DNA from: JBBRTJ01 sp038244535
GTDB taxonomy: Bacteria; Actinomycetota; Acidimicrobiia; Acidimicrobiales; Ilumatobacteraceae
Assembly: GCA_038244535.1 (NCBI GenBank)
Contig: JBBRTJ010000030.1
Span: 1 to 33,110, forward strand
Length of the DNA stretch: 33,110 bases
Direction of reading: 5' to 3'
Of this stretch, positions 1 to 8,206 are shown one piece after another. Position 1 is the first letter of the stretch; the number at the start of each line of letters is the position of its first letter. Made by a program: the position numbers and the translations under genes. The notes under the pieces are model-generated. The model was not told the origin of the DNA and searched no databases. It worked only from the letters and a program-made list of their open reading frames with translations.

Positions 1-188
1 ATCCTCCGAAGCAGCTCCCCGGGGGGTTGTGTTCTGATCAGTCGCCGCTCAGCGCCCATCGCTGATGAAGAGCCCACTCGGCCGTGAAGTGGCGAGCCAC
101 CGTGCAGTTGGCGCACTCACGCTCGCCACTTACCGCCGTGACCGCTCATGACCATCGAGGGACCCGCCAAGGGTTGCATGTTGACCAG

Positions 189-204
189 TCGCGATATATC
201 GTGA
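189..204. promoter_or_regulatory. candidate PadR operator (16-bp near-palindrome)
   Basis: TCGCGATATATCGTGA pairs at 7 of 8 positions about its centre. It lies 35 bp before the padR-type start and just after a TTGACC (181-186) that could be a -35 box. AT-rich CGATATATCG-like dyads are typical of PadR operators, so autoregulation is likely; this is inference. Confidence 0.5.
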
Positions 205-238
205 TGGCACACATCCCATCTCGATAAAAGGAACACCC

Positions 239-775
239 ATGATGAACGGACCACGCCGGGGTCGCCCCGGTCCACCATCCACCCACCACGACCACCAAGA
301 AGGGCACGGCCCCTGGGACCGCCACCCCGGACGCCGACGCCGCGGTGACATCCGCATCGCGCTCCTGGCCGCCCTCGCCGATGCTCCGGGCCACGGCTAC
401 GAGCTGATCACGCGCATCGAGGAGCGCAGCGCCGGCATGTGGCGGCCGAGCCCCGGCTCGGTGTACCCGTCGTTGGCGATGCTCGAGGACGAAGGACTGG
501 TCACCGCCGCCGAGCAGGAGGGCAAGCGGGTCTTCAGGCTCACCACGGCCGGACGCGCCGTCGTCGCCCAGCAGGCAGAGGCCGGTGACGGTGCTCCCGT
601 CGGCACCCCCAGCCGCGGGGGTCAACTTCGCGGCGAGCTCCGCCACGCCGTGGGTCAGCTCGCCATGGCCGCCAAGCAGGTCGCGATCGCGGGCAACGAG
701 ACCAAGGTCGAGCAGGCCGTGGCCGTCGTCAACGAGGCGCGACGCCAGCTCTACCTGCTGCTGGCGGCCGACTGA
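239..775 (+). CDS. PadR family transcriptional regulator
   Basis: This 178-residue protein is a winged-helix repressor of the PadR family. The PadR domain covers about residues 36-110, with the family hallmarks RGDIRIALLAAL, HGYELITRIEERS, the PSPGSVYPSL recognition-helix segment, and a wing ending in VFRLTTAGR. A basic, His- and Pro-rich N-terminal tail of about 35 residues precedes it, as in many actinobacterial PadR proteins annotated near exporters. The start follows an AAAAGGA ribosome site at 226-232 with good spacing; a second ATG lies one codon downstream. It is followed after 90 bp by an MFS exporter on the same strand, which suggests it represses that pump and itself and is released by a toxic ligand. 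The ligand cannot be read from the sequence. Confidence 0.9.
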   Translation: MMNGPRRGRPGPPSTHHDHQEGHGPWDRHPGRRRRGDIRIALLAALADAPGHGYELITRIEERSAGMWRPSPGSVYPSLAMLEDEGLVTAAEQEGKRVFRLTTAGRAVVAQQAEAGDGAPVGTPSRGGQLRGELRHAVGQLAMAAKQVAIAGNETKVEQAVAVVNEARRQLYLLLAAD

Positions 776-779
776 TGAA

Positions 780-842
780 CGGAGCTTGGCGGCGAGGTGG
801 ACCGTCGGTAAGCTCCGGGGGAACGAACTTGCACTCTGCAAG
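780..842. promoter_or_regulatory. two inverted repeats between padR and the MFS gene
   Basis: The 90-bp gap holds CGGAGCTT (780-787) paired with AAGCTCCG (810-817), then a tighter dyad, CTTGCA-CTC-TGCAAG (828-842). Both are perfect in their arms. They could be an attenuating hairpin plus an operator for separate control of the exporter. No U-run follows, so a classical terminator is not supported. Confidence 0.4.
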
Positions 843-865
843 GACCTGGGACGAGGGGGACGCCG

Positions 866-2434
866 ATGGGCACGGCGATGCCGACGCAGGTGGGGGCGCC
901 ACTGACCCACAGACAGATCCTCCGGGTGTTCATCGGGCTCATGACGGGCCTGTCGCTGGCGGCCCTCGACGGCACCATCGTCAACACTGCCCTCCCCACG
1001 ATCGTGGGCGACATCGGCGGCCTCGAGCACTACGCCTGGATCGGCACCGCCTACCTGCTCACCTCGACGGCTGCCACGCCCCTGTTCGGCAAGCTCTCAG
1101 ACCTCTACGGCCGCCGCCTCCTGTTCCAGGCGGCCATCATCACCTTCGTCATCGGTTCGCTGCTGTGCGGCATCAGCCAGAACCTCACCCAGCTCGTCGT
1201 GGCCCGAGGCTTCCAGGGCATCGGCGGCGGCGGCCTGATGGCGATGGCGTTCGTCATCGTCGGCGATGTGGTGCCGCCTCGTGAGCGGGGCCGCTACGTC
1301 GGGCTGTTCACCTCGGTGTTCGCGCTCGCCAGCGTGATCGGTCCGCTGATCGGCGGCTTCTTCGTCGACAACATCGGTTGGCGCTGGATCTTCACGATCA
1401 ACGTGCCCATCGGCATCGTCGCCCTCATCGTCACCAGCTCGGCGCTCCGGCTGCCGTTCGTGAAGCACGATCACGCCATCGACTGGCTCGGCGCCGCGTT
1501 GCTCGTCGCCGCGGTCTCCTCGATCATCCTCATGTGCTCGTGGGGTGGCTCCGAGTACGAGTGGGGCTCGAGCGAGATCATCGGGATGGGCGTGCTGTCG
1601 GCCGTCCTCACGCTGGCGTTCGTGCTGTGGGAGGGCCGGGCGTCCGAACCGATCCTGCCGCTGCGCCTGTTCCGCAACCCGGTGTTCGCGGTCATCACGC
1701 CGATGATGTTCCTGCTCGGCAGCGTCATGTACGGCGCCAACGCCTTCCTGCCGCTGTTCTTCCAGGCCGTCGAGGGCGTTTCGGCGACCGCCTCGGGCCT
1801 GCTGCTGCTGCCCCTCATGGCTGGCGTCACGATCTCGTCGATCGGCACCGGACGGCTCACCGCGATCAACGGTCGCTACAAGCACTGGCCCATCCTCGGC
1901 ACCGCCTCGGCCACGATCGGGCTCGGCGTGCTGACCACCCTGAGCGCCGATACGAGCTATGCCATGTCGGGCACCGGCATGTTGCTGATCGGCCTTGGCA
2001 TGGGCATGACGTTCCCGACCGCCACCTTGGCCGTGCAGAACGCGGTCGAGCCGCGCGACCTCGGCGCTGGCACCTCGTCGGTCACCTTCTTCCGGTCACT
2101 CGGCGGAGCGATCGGCCTCGCGGTGTTCCAGGCCATCTTCAACGCCAACCTCAGCAGCAGCATCGACCGGACACTGCTGCAGACGCCCGCTCAGATCCAG
2201 GCGCTGACCGAGCCGACGCGCTCGATCGTGTTGGAAGGCCTGACCGAGGCGATCAGCAGCCTGTTCGTCGTAGCCGTACCGATCATGCTCATGGCCTTCG
2301 CACTGTCGTGGTTCATCAAGGAGATCCCGCTGCGGGAGACCTCGGCCATGGCCGGAGCCATCGCCGAGGATGGTCTCGACGAGCTCGATGCCGCCGAGGC
2401 TGCCGCCATCGCCGGCGCGGCCATCAGCCACTGA
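866..2434 (+). CDS. MFS drug exporter, DHA2 (EmrB/QacA) family
   Basis: A 522-residue integral membrane protein with about 14 hydrophobic segments, the size and topology of the DHA2 family of proton-driven multidrug exporters. The family signature LDGTIVNTALPTI lies in helix 1 (residues 34-46) and the MFS motif A, GKLSDLYGRR, in the loop after helix 2 (75-84). The helix-5 antiporter stretch is seen around GRYVGLFTSVFALASVIGPLIGG. A GAGGGGG ribosome site stands just before the chosen ATG; a second ATG four codons later is possible. The substrate is unknown. Placement behind a PadR gene is the usual arrangement of an inducible efflux pump. The tail converges on kynU with 38 bp between them. Confidence 0.92.
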   Translation: MGTAMPTQVGAPLTHRQILRVFIGLMTGLSLAALDGTIVNTALPTIVGDIGGLEHYAWIGTAYLLTSTAATPLFGKLSDLYGRRLLFQAAIITFVIGSLLCGISQNLTQLVVARGFQGIGGGGLMAMAFVIVGDVVPPRERGRYVGLFTSVFALASVIGPLIGGFFVDNIGWRWIFTINVPIGIVALIVTSSALRLPFVKHDHAIDWLGAALLVAAVSSIILMCSWGGSEYEWGSSEIIGMGVLSAVLTLAFVLWEGRASEPILPLRLFRNPVFAVITPMMFLLGSVMYGANAFLPLFFQAVEGVSATASGLLLLPLMAGVTISSIGTGRLTAINGRYKHWPILGTASATIGLGVLTTLSADTSYAMSGTGMLLIGLGMGMTFPTATLAVQNAVEPRDLGAGTSSVTFFRSLGGAIGLAVFQAIFNANLSSSIDRTLLQTPAQIQALTEPTRSIVLEGLTEAISSLFVVAVPIMLMAFALSWFIKEIPLRETSAMAGAIAEDGLDELDAAEAAAIAGAAISH

Positions 2435-2472
2435 CGCGCGGGATGCGGTCCTGCGGCCTGCGGCCCGCGGTC

Positions 2473-3702
2473 CTACCGGGCCGCTAGGTCGGCGAAGCGC
2501 CGCATCCCGTCCCACACGTCGGCGAAGCTCGTGGTGAGCGGCGCCAGGCCGATGCGGATCGCGCTTGGTTGACGGAAGTCGGGCACCACGCCGCTGGCCA
2601 CCATGTCGGTGCAGATCCGGCGGGCGTCACGGTGGTGGACGAGCACGTGCGAACCACGGCGGGACGGGTCGCGGGGGGACCGCAGCGTGGCCCCGAGCGG
2701 CACCATCCACTCGTCGATGAGCTCGACGGCCAGCGCGGTGAGCGCCATGCCCTTGGCGCGGATCGCATCGATCCCCACCTCGACCGACAGCGAGATGCCC
2801 TCCTGCGCGGCGACCAGTTGCAGCACTGGAGCCGTGCCCGACAGGAACTGGCGCAGGTCGGGCTGCGGGTCGTACCCCTGCCCCATCTCGAACATGTCCT
2901 GCTGACCCCACCAGCCCCAGATCGGCTGGCGCAGCGAACGTTGGAGGTCGTCGCGCACGTACAGGTAGGCGGGCGCGCCGGGGCCGCCGTTCAGGTACTT
3001 GTAGGTGCAACCGACGGCCAGGTCGACGTCATGGCGCGAGAGCTCGACGGGCACCGAGCCACCGCTGTGGCTGAGGTCCCACAGGACGAGGGCACCAGCC
3101 TGGTGACCGAGGGCCGTGATGGCGCCGAGGTCAGCGATGGCGGCCGAGGTGTAGGCGACGTGGGACAGCGTGAGGAGGGCGACGTCGTCGTCGAGGGCGG
3201 CGACGACGTCGGTCGGCTGCGGCCCCTCGACCGGGTCGCCATCGATCCAACGGATCGTGAGCCCGCGCTGCGCCGCCAGGCCCTCGAGCACGTAGCGATC
3301 AGTCGGGAAGTTGTCGCGATCGGTGACGATCGTGGTCCGGCCCGGGCGCGCGTCGAGGGCCGCGACGCACAGCTTGTAGAAGGCGATCGTGGTCGACTCG
3401 GCCATGATCACCTCGCCGGGCTGGGCGCCCACGATGCCGCGGGCGATGAGATCACCGATCTGGCCCGGCAGGTCGATCCAGTGGTCCCAGCTCCTGATGA
3501 GACCGCGACCCCACTCGTCGCTGATGACGTGCTGGAGGCGGGCGATGGTGCGTTTGGGCAACCGGCCGAGCGAGTTGCCGTCGAGGTAGACGAGGCCATC
3601 AGGCTGCACGACGAACTCGTCGCGGGCGGCCCGCAGCGGATCGGCGGCGTCAAGGGCTAGGGCTTGGTCACGGTCGAGAGCCACGAGACGACACCCTGCC
3701 AC
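2473..3702 (-). CDS. kynU: kynureninase
   Basis: PLP enzyme of fold type I that cleaves L-kynurenine to anthranilate and L-alanine (or 3-hydroxykynurenine to 3-hydroxyanthranilate) in tryptophan breakdown. Its 409 residues match the family length. Visible hallmarks are LDGNSLG (40-46), NFPTDRY (131-137), the cofactor-binding WDLSHSGG (208-215) and CTYKYLNGGPG, with Lys235 as the expected Schiff-base lysine. The start is uncertain: the ATG at 3702 overlaps the upstream hydrolase by 46 bp, while a GTG at 3684 gives an N-terminus (VALDRDQALALDAADPL) closer to the family. It is last in a minus-strand series after a formamidase-like hydrolase, which supplies its substrate, so the pairing supports both calls. 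Confidence 0.95.
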   Translation of the reverse strand: MAGCRLVALDRDQALALDAADPLRAARDEFVVQPDGLVYLDGNSLGRLPKRTIARLQHVISDEWGRGLIRSWDHWIDLPGQIGDLIARGIVGAQPGEVIMAESTTIAFYKLCVAALDARPGRTTIVTDRDNFPTDRYVLEGLAAQRGLTIRWIDGDPVEGPQPTDVVAALDDDVALLTLSHVAYTSAAIADLGAITALGHQAGALVLWDLSHSGGSVPVELSRHDVDLAVGCTYKYLNGGPGAPAYLYVRDDLQRSLRQPIWGWWGQQDMFEMGQGYDPQPDLRQFLSGTAPVLQLVAAQEGISLSVEVGIDAIRAKGMALTALAVELIDEWMVPLGATLRSPRDPSRRGSHVLVHHRDARRICTDMVASGVVPDFRQPSAIRIGLAPLTTSFADVWDGMRRFADLAAR

Positions 3703-4535
3703 GCCGCCGAGCCGGGATCGATCACGGCGAAGTGATCGACGCCGGCCAGCCGGTGGTACGTGACGTCGTCACCGGCGGCGCGGGCCGCCTCGACGTAGGC
3801 ATCGCTCAGCGCCAGGGGCACCGCGGTGTCGACGGTCCCGTGGACGACGAGCGTTCGGCGGCCGAGGGGCAGCCGAACCATCGGATCGGTGCTCCGGTAG
3901 CGGTCCGAATGGTCCACTGGTGAGCCACCGAGCAGCCCGTGCACGGCGTAGTCGGACAGGCCGAGGCGGCTCGCTTCCGCCAGATCGCTCACCGGCGCGA
4001 GCGCGACCACGGCATCGACCAGATCGGGGCGTTCGGCCGTCGCCCAGAGCGCCAGGTGGCCGCCTGCCGAGTGCCCGATCACCGCGACCTTGCCCCACCC
4101 GCCTGCACGCTTCCCCGCCGACACGACATCGTCCGCCGACGCCGCGTTGGGTCGAACTCCATCGCTCAGCGCCGCCGATCGACCCAACTCCGATGGCACC
4201 GGCTCCGCCGACGCCGCGTTGGGTCGAACTCCATCGCTCAGCGCCACCGATCGACCCAACTTCGCGGATCGACCCAACGCAGCCAGGACATCATCGAACG
4301 TCGTGGGCCAGCCTCCACCGTCGGCTCCGACCCGCCGGTACTCGACGTTGGCCACCCGCCAACCCCGTGCCGCGAGGTCGGCGGCCAGGGCATCCATCAA
4401 CCGCAGGTCCCACCGGTCGCGCCAAAAGCCACCGTGCAGCAGCACGGCGGTCCCCCAGGAGGGGGCGGCCTCGGGCTCCCACACCTCGATGAACTGCGAC
4501 GGCCACGGCCCGTAGTCCACCCGCCGAGGTTCCAC
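3657..4535 (-). CDS. alpha/beta hydrolase, probable kynurenine formamidase
   Basis: An alpha/beta-hydrolase of about 292 residues. It has HGGFW (34-38) as the oxyanion-hole motif, GHSAGG with nucleophile Ser156, and the likely triad partners Asp236 (HGTVDTAVP) and His268 (GVDHF). The family includes kynurenine formamidases, and its overlap with kynU makes hydrolysis of N-formylkynurenine the best guess. The open frame runs back to 4799, but that part lies antiparallel in frame over the preceding dehydrogenase; a GTG at 4535, 13 bp after that gene's stop, gives a normal N-terminus (a TTG at 4541 is possible). Oddly, residues 93-140 are two near-identical 24-residue repeats, encoded by a palindromic DNA repeat, inserted between the FDDVLAAL helix and the nucleophile strand. 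The insert may be tolerated as a surface loop or may impair the enzyme. Confidence 0.85.
   Translation of the reverse strand: MEPRRVDYGPWPSQFIEVWEPEAAPSWGTAVLLHGGFWRDRWDLRLMDALAADLAARGWRVANVEYRRVGADGGGWPTTFDDVLAALGRSAKLGRSVALSDGVRPNAASAEPVPSELGRSAALSDGVRPNAASADDVVSAGKRAGGWGKVAVIGHSAGGHLALWATAERPDLVDAVVALAPVSDLAEASRLGLSDYAVHGLLGGSPVDHSDRYRSTDPMVRLPLGRRTLVVHGTVDTAVPLALSDAYVEAARAAGDDVTYHRLAGVDHFAVIDPGSAAWQGVVSWLSTVTKP
4132..4278. repeat. tandem palindromic repeat inside the formamidase gene
   Basis: Two 72-bp direct repeats (from 4132 and from 4204) each carry a 43-bp palindromic core: 4146-4188 and 4218-4260. Each core starts GTTGGGTCGA and ends TCGACCCAAC, a perfect 10-bp inverted repeat, and the two cores differ by one base. 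A third right-hand arm stands alone at 4269-4278. Because 72 is a multiple of three, the host reading frame stays open. A related copy lies at 11771-11812, so this is a dispersed REP- or MITE-like element and not simple slippage. Confidence 0.85.
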
Positions 4536-4548
4536 GGTCAAGCCCAGA

Positions 4549-5787
4549 TCACTGCGGGACCTGGGGCTCCTTGGGCAACCCGAGCACCCGCTCGCCCACG
4601 ATGTTGCGCTGGATCTCGGCGGCGCCGCCCCAGATGGTCTCGGACCGGCTGAAGAAGAACGCCGACACCATCGGGCTGACGGGGTAGGTGTCGCGACCCT
4701 TCGCGCGCTGCACGCCCGGCCACGAACCACTCGCCGGGCCAGCGCCGACGAGCAGCGACTCGGCGCCGAAGATGTCGAGGGCAAGCTCCATCGCGTCACG
4801 GTGCATCTCGGACCAGAACATCTTGTTGGTGATGCCGAGGGCCGTCATCGACGGGTCCTTCTTGCCGGCGAGCGTGGTCGACAAGCTGCGCAGCCCGTTG
4901 ATGCGCAGGATCTGGACCTTGGAGTGGAACCTCATGAGGCCCTGGCGGATCAGTGGATCAGCGATGCGCCCGTTGGCCCGGGCGCCGTCGATCATGAGCG
5001 TCAGCTCGTCCTCGAAACGGCGGAAGCTGGTGGTGGCCGACATGCCCCGCTCGTGAGCCAGCGTGGTGTTGGCCACGACCCAGCCGTTGTTGAGGCCGCC
5101 GACGACGTTGTCCTTCGGGCAGCGGGCGTTGTCGAAGAACACCTCGTTGAACTCGGCGGTGCCGTCTGGCTGCGTGATCGGGCGCACCTCGACACCGGGC
5201 TGCTTCATCGGCACGAGCAGGTACGAGATGCCCTTGTGCTTCGGAGCGTCGGGATCGGTGCGGGCGAGCAGGAACACGTAGTCGGCGAACTGCGCCTGCG
5301 TGGTCCAGACCTTCTGGCCATTGATGATCCACTCGTCACCGTCGAGCAGGGCGCTGGTCTTGAGCGACGCGAGGTCCGAGCCGCTGTTGGGCTCGCTGAA
5401 CCCCTGGCACCAGCGAACCTCACCCTTCAGGATCTGGGGCAGGAAGGAGCGCTTCTGGTCCTCGGTGCCCCACTGCAGGATCGTGGGGCCGACAAGGGTG
5501 TCGCCGAAGAAGTCCGCTCGCAGCGGGGCCTTGGCCCGAGCGAACTCTTCGGCCAGCACCACGTTCTCGAGCACGGACAATCCCTTGCCGCCGTACTCGG
5601 TGGGCCACGCCGCACAGATCCAGCCCCCGCCATACAGCTTTGCCGGCCACGACTCGTTGAACGCCTTGCGCTCGTCGCCCTTCAACTCGAAGCCGGGGGT
5701 GAACCAACCATCGGGCAGGTTGTCCTCCAACCAGGTCCGGATCTCCTTGCGGAACGCGTCGGCTTCAGGCGTGTAGGTCAGCTCCAT
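4549..5787 (-). CDS. acyl-CoA dehydrogenase family protein
   Basis: A 412-residue FAD enzyme that introduces a 2,3 double bond into an acyl-CoA and passes electrons to ETF. The ACAD fold is clear: an N-terminal helical domain, the substrate/FAD signature GFSEPNSGSDLAS near residues 127-139, WIINGQKVWTT at the start of the beta domain, and the C-terminal motif IWGGAAEIQRNIVGERVLGLP that contacts FAD. The open frame extends far upstream to 7023, but family-like sequence begins only at the ATG at 5787 (MELTYTPEAD). It is the first gene of the kynurenine operon, with 13 bp to the next start. An 18-bp palindrome lies 9 bp ahead of it. Its acyl substrate is not evident; involvement in anthranilate or amino-acid catabolism is inference. 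Confidence 0.93.
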   Translation of the reverse strand: MELTYTPEADAFRKEIRTWLEDNLPDGWFTPGFELKGDERKAFNESWPAKLYGGGWICAAWPTEYGGKGLSVLENVVLAEEFARAKAPLRADFFGDTLVGPTILQWGTEDQKRSFLPQILKGEVRWCQGFSEPNSGSDLASLKTSALLDGDEWIINGQKVWTTQAQFADYVFLLARTDPDAPKHKGISYLLVPMKQPGVEVRPITQPDGTAEFNEVFFDNARCPKDNVVGGLNNGWVVANTTLAHERGMSATTSFRRFEDELTLMIDGARANGRIADPLIRQGLMRFHSKVQILRINGLRSLSTTLAGKKDPSMTALGITNKMFWSEMHRDAMELALDIFGAESLLVGAGPASGSWPGVQRAKGRDTYPVSPMVSAFFFSRSETIWGGAAEIQRNIVGERVLGLPKEPQVPQ

Positions 5788-5796
5788 CACCCCATT

Positions 5797-5814
5797 CTTG
5801 ACCCACGGGTCAAG
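5797..5814. promoter_or_regulatory. perfect 18-bp operator-like palindrome
   Basis: CTTGACCCACGGGTCAAG has 8-bp perfect arms around AC. It sits in the 67-bp divergent gap between the acyl-CoA dehydrogenase (start 5787) and the phosphatase gene (start 5855). A closely matching site precedes etfB at 17817-17834, which argues for a shared dimeric regulator, probably TetR- or GntR-like, not encoded in this window. Confidence 0.6.
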
Positions 5815-5854
5815 TGTCCGCCACCCGGACGCACTCGGTACGGTCGGAGCCGCC

Positions 5855-6532
5855 ATGGAGATCACCCTCGTACGCCACGGCGAGCCCGAATGGGTTCGTG
5901 ACGGGCTCAGCATCGACGATCCGCCGCTCACCGACCTCGGGGTCCGCCAGGCCGAGCTGCTCGCCGAACGCCTGACCGGAGAGCACTTCGACGAGGTCTT
6001 CGTCTCGCCGTTGCTGCGGGCGCGCCAGACGGCGGCGCCCGTGCTGGCCACGCTCGGCCTCGACGAGTGGATCCAGCCCTGGCTGCACGAGATCAACAAC
6101 GGCATCTGGCAGGGCAACCCGGCCGAGAAGGCTGATGAGGCCTTCCGGGTGGCGCGGGCCAAGCCCGTCGACGAGCACTGGGACGGCCTGCCGGGCGGCG
6201 AGCCGGTGCGGGACTTCCAGGCTCGCGTCCGCGGTGGCGCCGAGCAGTTCCTGGCCGAGCGAGGCATCGTCGGCATCGACCACGACCTGCCCGTGTGGAA
6301 GGTCGACGGCTCGGCGCAGCGGATCCTCCTCATCGCCCACGCAGGGACCAACTCGGTGCTGGTGTCGTACCTGCTCGGGCTGCAGCCGGTGCCCTGGGAG
6401 TGGGATCGGTTCGTGCTCAGCCACACCTCGGTCACCACCATCGAGGCGCTGCCCATCGGAGGGGGCCACACGTTCAGCCTCACCTCACTCGGCTCGGTCG
6501 AGCACCTCCCCGCCCATCTGCGCACCCGCTGA
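5855..6532 (+). CDS. histidine phosphatase family protein
   Basis: A 225-residue member of the phosphoglycerate-mutase-like superfamily. The phosphohistidine motif RHGE is at residues 7-10, followed by SPLLRARQTA, which supplies the second Arg, and a later catalytic His in LIAHAGTNSVL. The N-terminus is well defined by MEITLVRHGEPEW at 5855; an upstream in-frame ATG at 5798 would add residues unlike the family and run through the palindrome. The substrate (phosphosugar, nucleotide or protein) cannot be predicted. The gene is divergent from the acyl-CoA dehydrogenase, and its last 48 bp overlap the end of the sigma factor gene on the other strand. Confidence 0.85.
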   Translation: MEITLVRHGEPEWVRDGLSIDDPPLTDLGVRQAELLAERLTGEHFDEVFVSPLLRARQTAAPVLATLGLDEWIQPWLHEINNGIWQGNPAEKADEAFRVARAKPVDEHWDGLPGGEPVRDFQARVRGGAEQFLAERGIVGIDHDLPVWKVDGSAQRILLIAHAGTNSVLVSYLLGLQPVPWEWDRFVLSHTSVTTIEALPIGGGHTFSLTSLGSVEHLPAHLRTR

Positions 6533-7831
6533 CGTCCGAGCGAGCTCTCGGCGTCGGGTGAGGAACCGGCGCTCGACATCGTTGTCGCACCAGCTGAGCG
6601 CCTGGTCGTACGCCGCGGTGGCCTCCGCCGCACGGCCCGCCCGCACGAGGAGCTCGGCCCGGGCCGCCGGCCAGTAGTGATAGCCGTCGAGGGGGAGGTC
6701 GTCGAGCAGGACAAGGCCGGCCTCAGGGCCTTCGGCCATGCCGACCGCCACCGCTCGGTTGAGCGCCACCACCGGCGAGGGAGCGACCCTCGCCAGCGTC
6801 GTGTAGAGCCCGACGATCTGGACCCAGTCAGTGGCTGAGGCCGACGTGGCCTCGGCGTGCACCGCAGCGATGGCAGCCTGCAGCTGGTAAGGCCCCGGCG
6901 ATCCGCGCCGGAGCGCCCGCTCGACGAGCTCAGAACCTTCGCCGACGAGCACGCCATCCCACTGCGAGCGGTCCTGCAGCTCGAGGGTGACCAGCTCGCC
7001 GTTCGGCGCCGATCGCGATGCATGTCGCGATTGTTGCAAGAGCAACAATCCGAGGAGGCCGAGCGCCTCGGGCTCGTCGGGCATCAGCTCGACGAGCAAG
7101 CGGCCAAGGCGGATGGCCTCGTCGCACAGGTCGCGGCGCACGAGCGAGTCGCCCGACGACGCCGTGTAGCCCTCGTTGAACACGAGGTAGATCACGGCCA
7201 GGACCGCCGGCAGCCGGGCGGGCAGCTCGTGCGGTTCGGGCACGCGGTAGGCGATGCCGGCACCGGCGATCTTGCGTTTCGCCCGCACGATCCGCTGCGC
7301 CATGGTCGCCTCCTCGGCCAGGAACGCTTCGGCGATCTCGGCCGTCGTGAGCCCGGCGACGAGCCGCAGGGTCAGGCCCACGCGAGCCGTCAGCGAGAGC
7401 GCAGGGTGGCAGCAGGTGAAGATCAGCCGAAGGCGCTCGTCGGCGATCTCCGGATCCTCGGGCCATGACTCGCCATCACCACCAGAGCTGTGCATCGCGT
7501 TCGCCTCCTTTCCGGCCCGCTTGGCCTCGCGGCGCAGTTGGTCGAGGGCGCGGCGCCCGGCGGTCACGACGAGCCAGCCCGGGGGGTTGGGCGGCACGCC
7601 ATCAAGAGGCCACCGGCGCGCCGCCTCGACGAGCGCCTCTTGCAGCGCGTCCTCGGCCAGGTCGATGCTGCCGAAGCGCTTGATGAGCCCAGCCAGGATC
7701 CGGGTCCGATCGGCCCGGACCACATCCACCAGGGCGACGTCAGCGGCGATCGGATCGGCTTCTCGGCGTGAACGGTGGCCCGTCGGCTCACCGCTCACGT
7801 CGGGAACGCCGCTCTCGCCGAGATCCCCCAC
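6485..7831 (-). CDS. ECF sigma factor, ECF42 group
   Basis: A 448-residue RNA polymerase sigma factor of the extracytoplasmic-function class. Region 2 covers about residues 35-105 (IDLAEDALQEALVEAARRWP, PPGWLVVTAGRRALDQLR) and region 4 about 135-190 (LTARVGLTLRLVAGLTTAEIAEAF). A long C-terminal extension, about 195-430, follows (YLVFNEGY, YQLQAAIAAVHAEA, SPVVALNRAVAVG). This extension marks the ECF42 group, in which it replaces a separate anti-sigma factor and is needed for activity. ECF42 genes are characteristically linked to DGPF/YCII genes, as here. The GTG at 7831 lies just past the YCII stop with a GGAG upstream; GTG 7798 is an alternative (437 residues). Confidence 0.92.
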   Translation of the reverse strand: MGDLGESGVPDVSGEPTGHRSRREADPIAADVALVDVVRADRTRILAGLIKRFGSIDLAEDALQEALVEAARRWPLDGVPPNPPGWLVVTAGRRALDQLRREAKRAGKEANAMHSSGGDGESWPEDPEIADERLRLIFTCCHPALSLTARVGLTLRLVAGLTTAEIAEAFLAEEATMAQRIVRAKRKIAGAGIAYRVPEPHELPARLPAVLAVIYLVFNEGYTASSGDSLVRRDLCDEAIRLGRLLVELMPDEPEALGLLGLLLLQQSRHASRSAPNGELVTLELQDRSQWDGVLVGEGSELVERALRRGSPGPYQLQAAIAAVHAEATSASATDWVQIVGLYTTLARVAPSPVVALNRAVAVGMAEGPEAGLVLLDDLPLDGYHYWPAARAELLVRAGRAAEATAAYDQALSWCDNDVERRFLTRRRELARTSAGAQMGGEVLDRAE

Positions 7832-7833
7832 CG

Positions 7834-8184
7834 TCAGTCGAACTCCATGATGGGTCGAACCTCGACGGCGCCGTCGCTGGCACCGGGGATGAGAGCGGCC
7901 AGGGCGATGGCAGCATCGAGGTCGGGGCAGGTCAGCAGGTAGTAGCCACCGAGCTGCTCCTTGGTCTCGGCGTAGGGGCCGTCGGTGGTCAGCACCTCGC
8001 CGCCACGGACTCGCACGGTGGTCGCCGTCGTCGACGGCAGCAGTGCGTCGCCGCCGTTCATGGCGCCCTGCTTGGTCGCCTCCGCCCCGAAGGCGCCATA
8101 GCCGGCGAGCATCTCGCCGAAGGCCGGGGTGCCGGGGGCGGCCATGGTCGCTTCGTTGCCGTAGATCAGTGCGAGGTAGCGCAT
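7834..8184 (-). CDS. YCII-related (DGPF domain) protein
   Basis: A 116-residue cytoplasmic protein of the YCII/DGPF family. It begins MRYLALIYGNE and carries the DGPF-like core TTDGPYAETKEQLGGYYLL near residues 62-81; it ends VEVRPIMEFD. Its molecular function is unknown, though the ferredoxin-like fold suggests ligand binding or a small enzyme activity. It is the standard target-gene partner of ECF42 sigma factors. A GGAGG ribosome site at 8194-8198 lies 9 nt before the ATG. The sigma gene begins 2 bp after its stop, so the two are co-transcribed and probably translationally coupled. A candidate ECF42-type promoter lies upstream, consistent with the autoinduced circuit described for this group. 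Confidence 0.92.
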   Translation of the reverse strand: MRYLALIYGNEATMAAPGTPAFGEMLAGYGAFGAEATKQGAMNGGDALLPSTTATTVRVRGGEVLTTDGPYAETKEQLGGYYLLTCPDLDAAIALAALIPGASDGAVEVRPIMEFD

Positions 8185-8206
8185 GGGGTTGAACCTCCAG
8201 TGTCCG

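Noticed and set aside
2569..3660. 363-residue plus-strand frame opposite kynU
   Set aside because: Antisense shadow of a clear kynureninase; no ribosome site and no recognisable fold.
4549..7023. 824-residue minus-strand open frame
   Set aside because: Only the part from 5787 down is acyl-CoA dehydrogenase; upstream it runs antisense to the phosphatase gene and over the sigma factor gene in another frame, with low-complexity Arg/Ser translation.
7840..7860. GTCGAACTCC...GGGTCGAAC resembling the palindromic repeat
   Set aside because: It lies in the conserved C-terminal codons of the YCII gene and lacks the repeat's arms and core; taken as coincidence.
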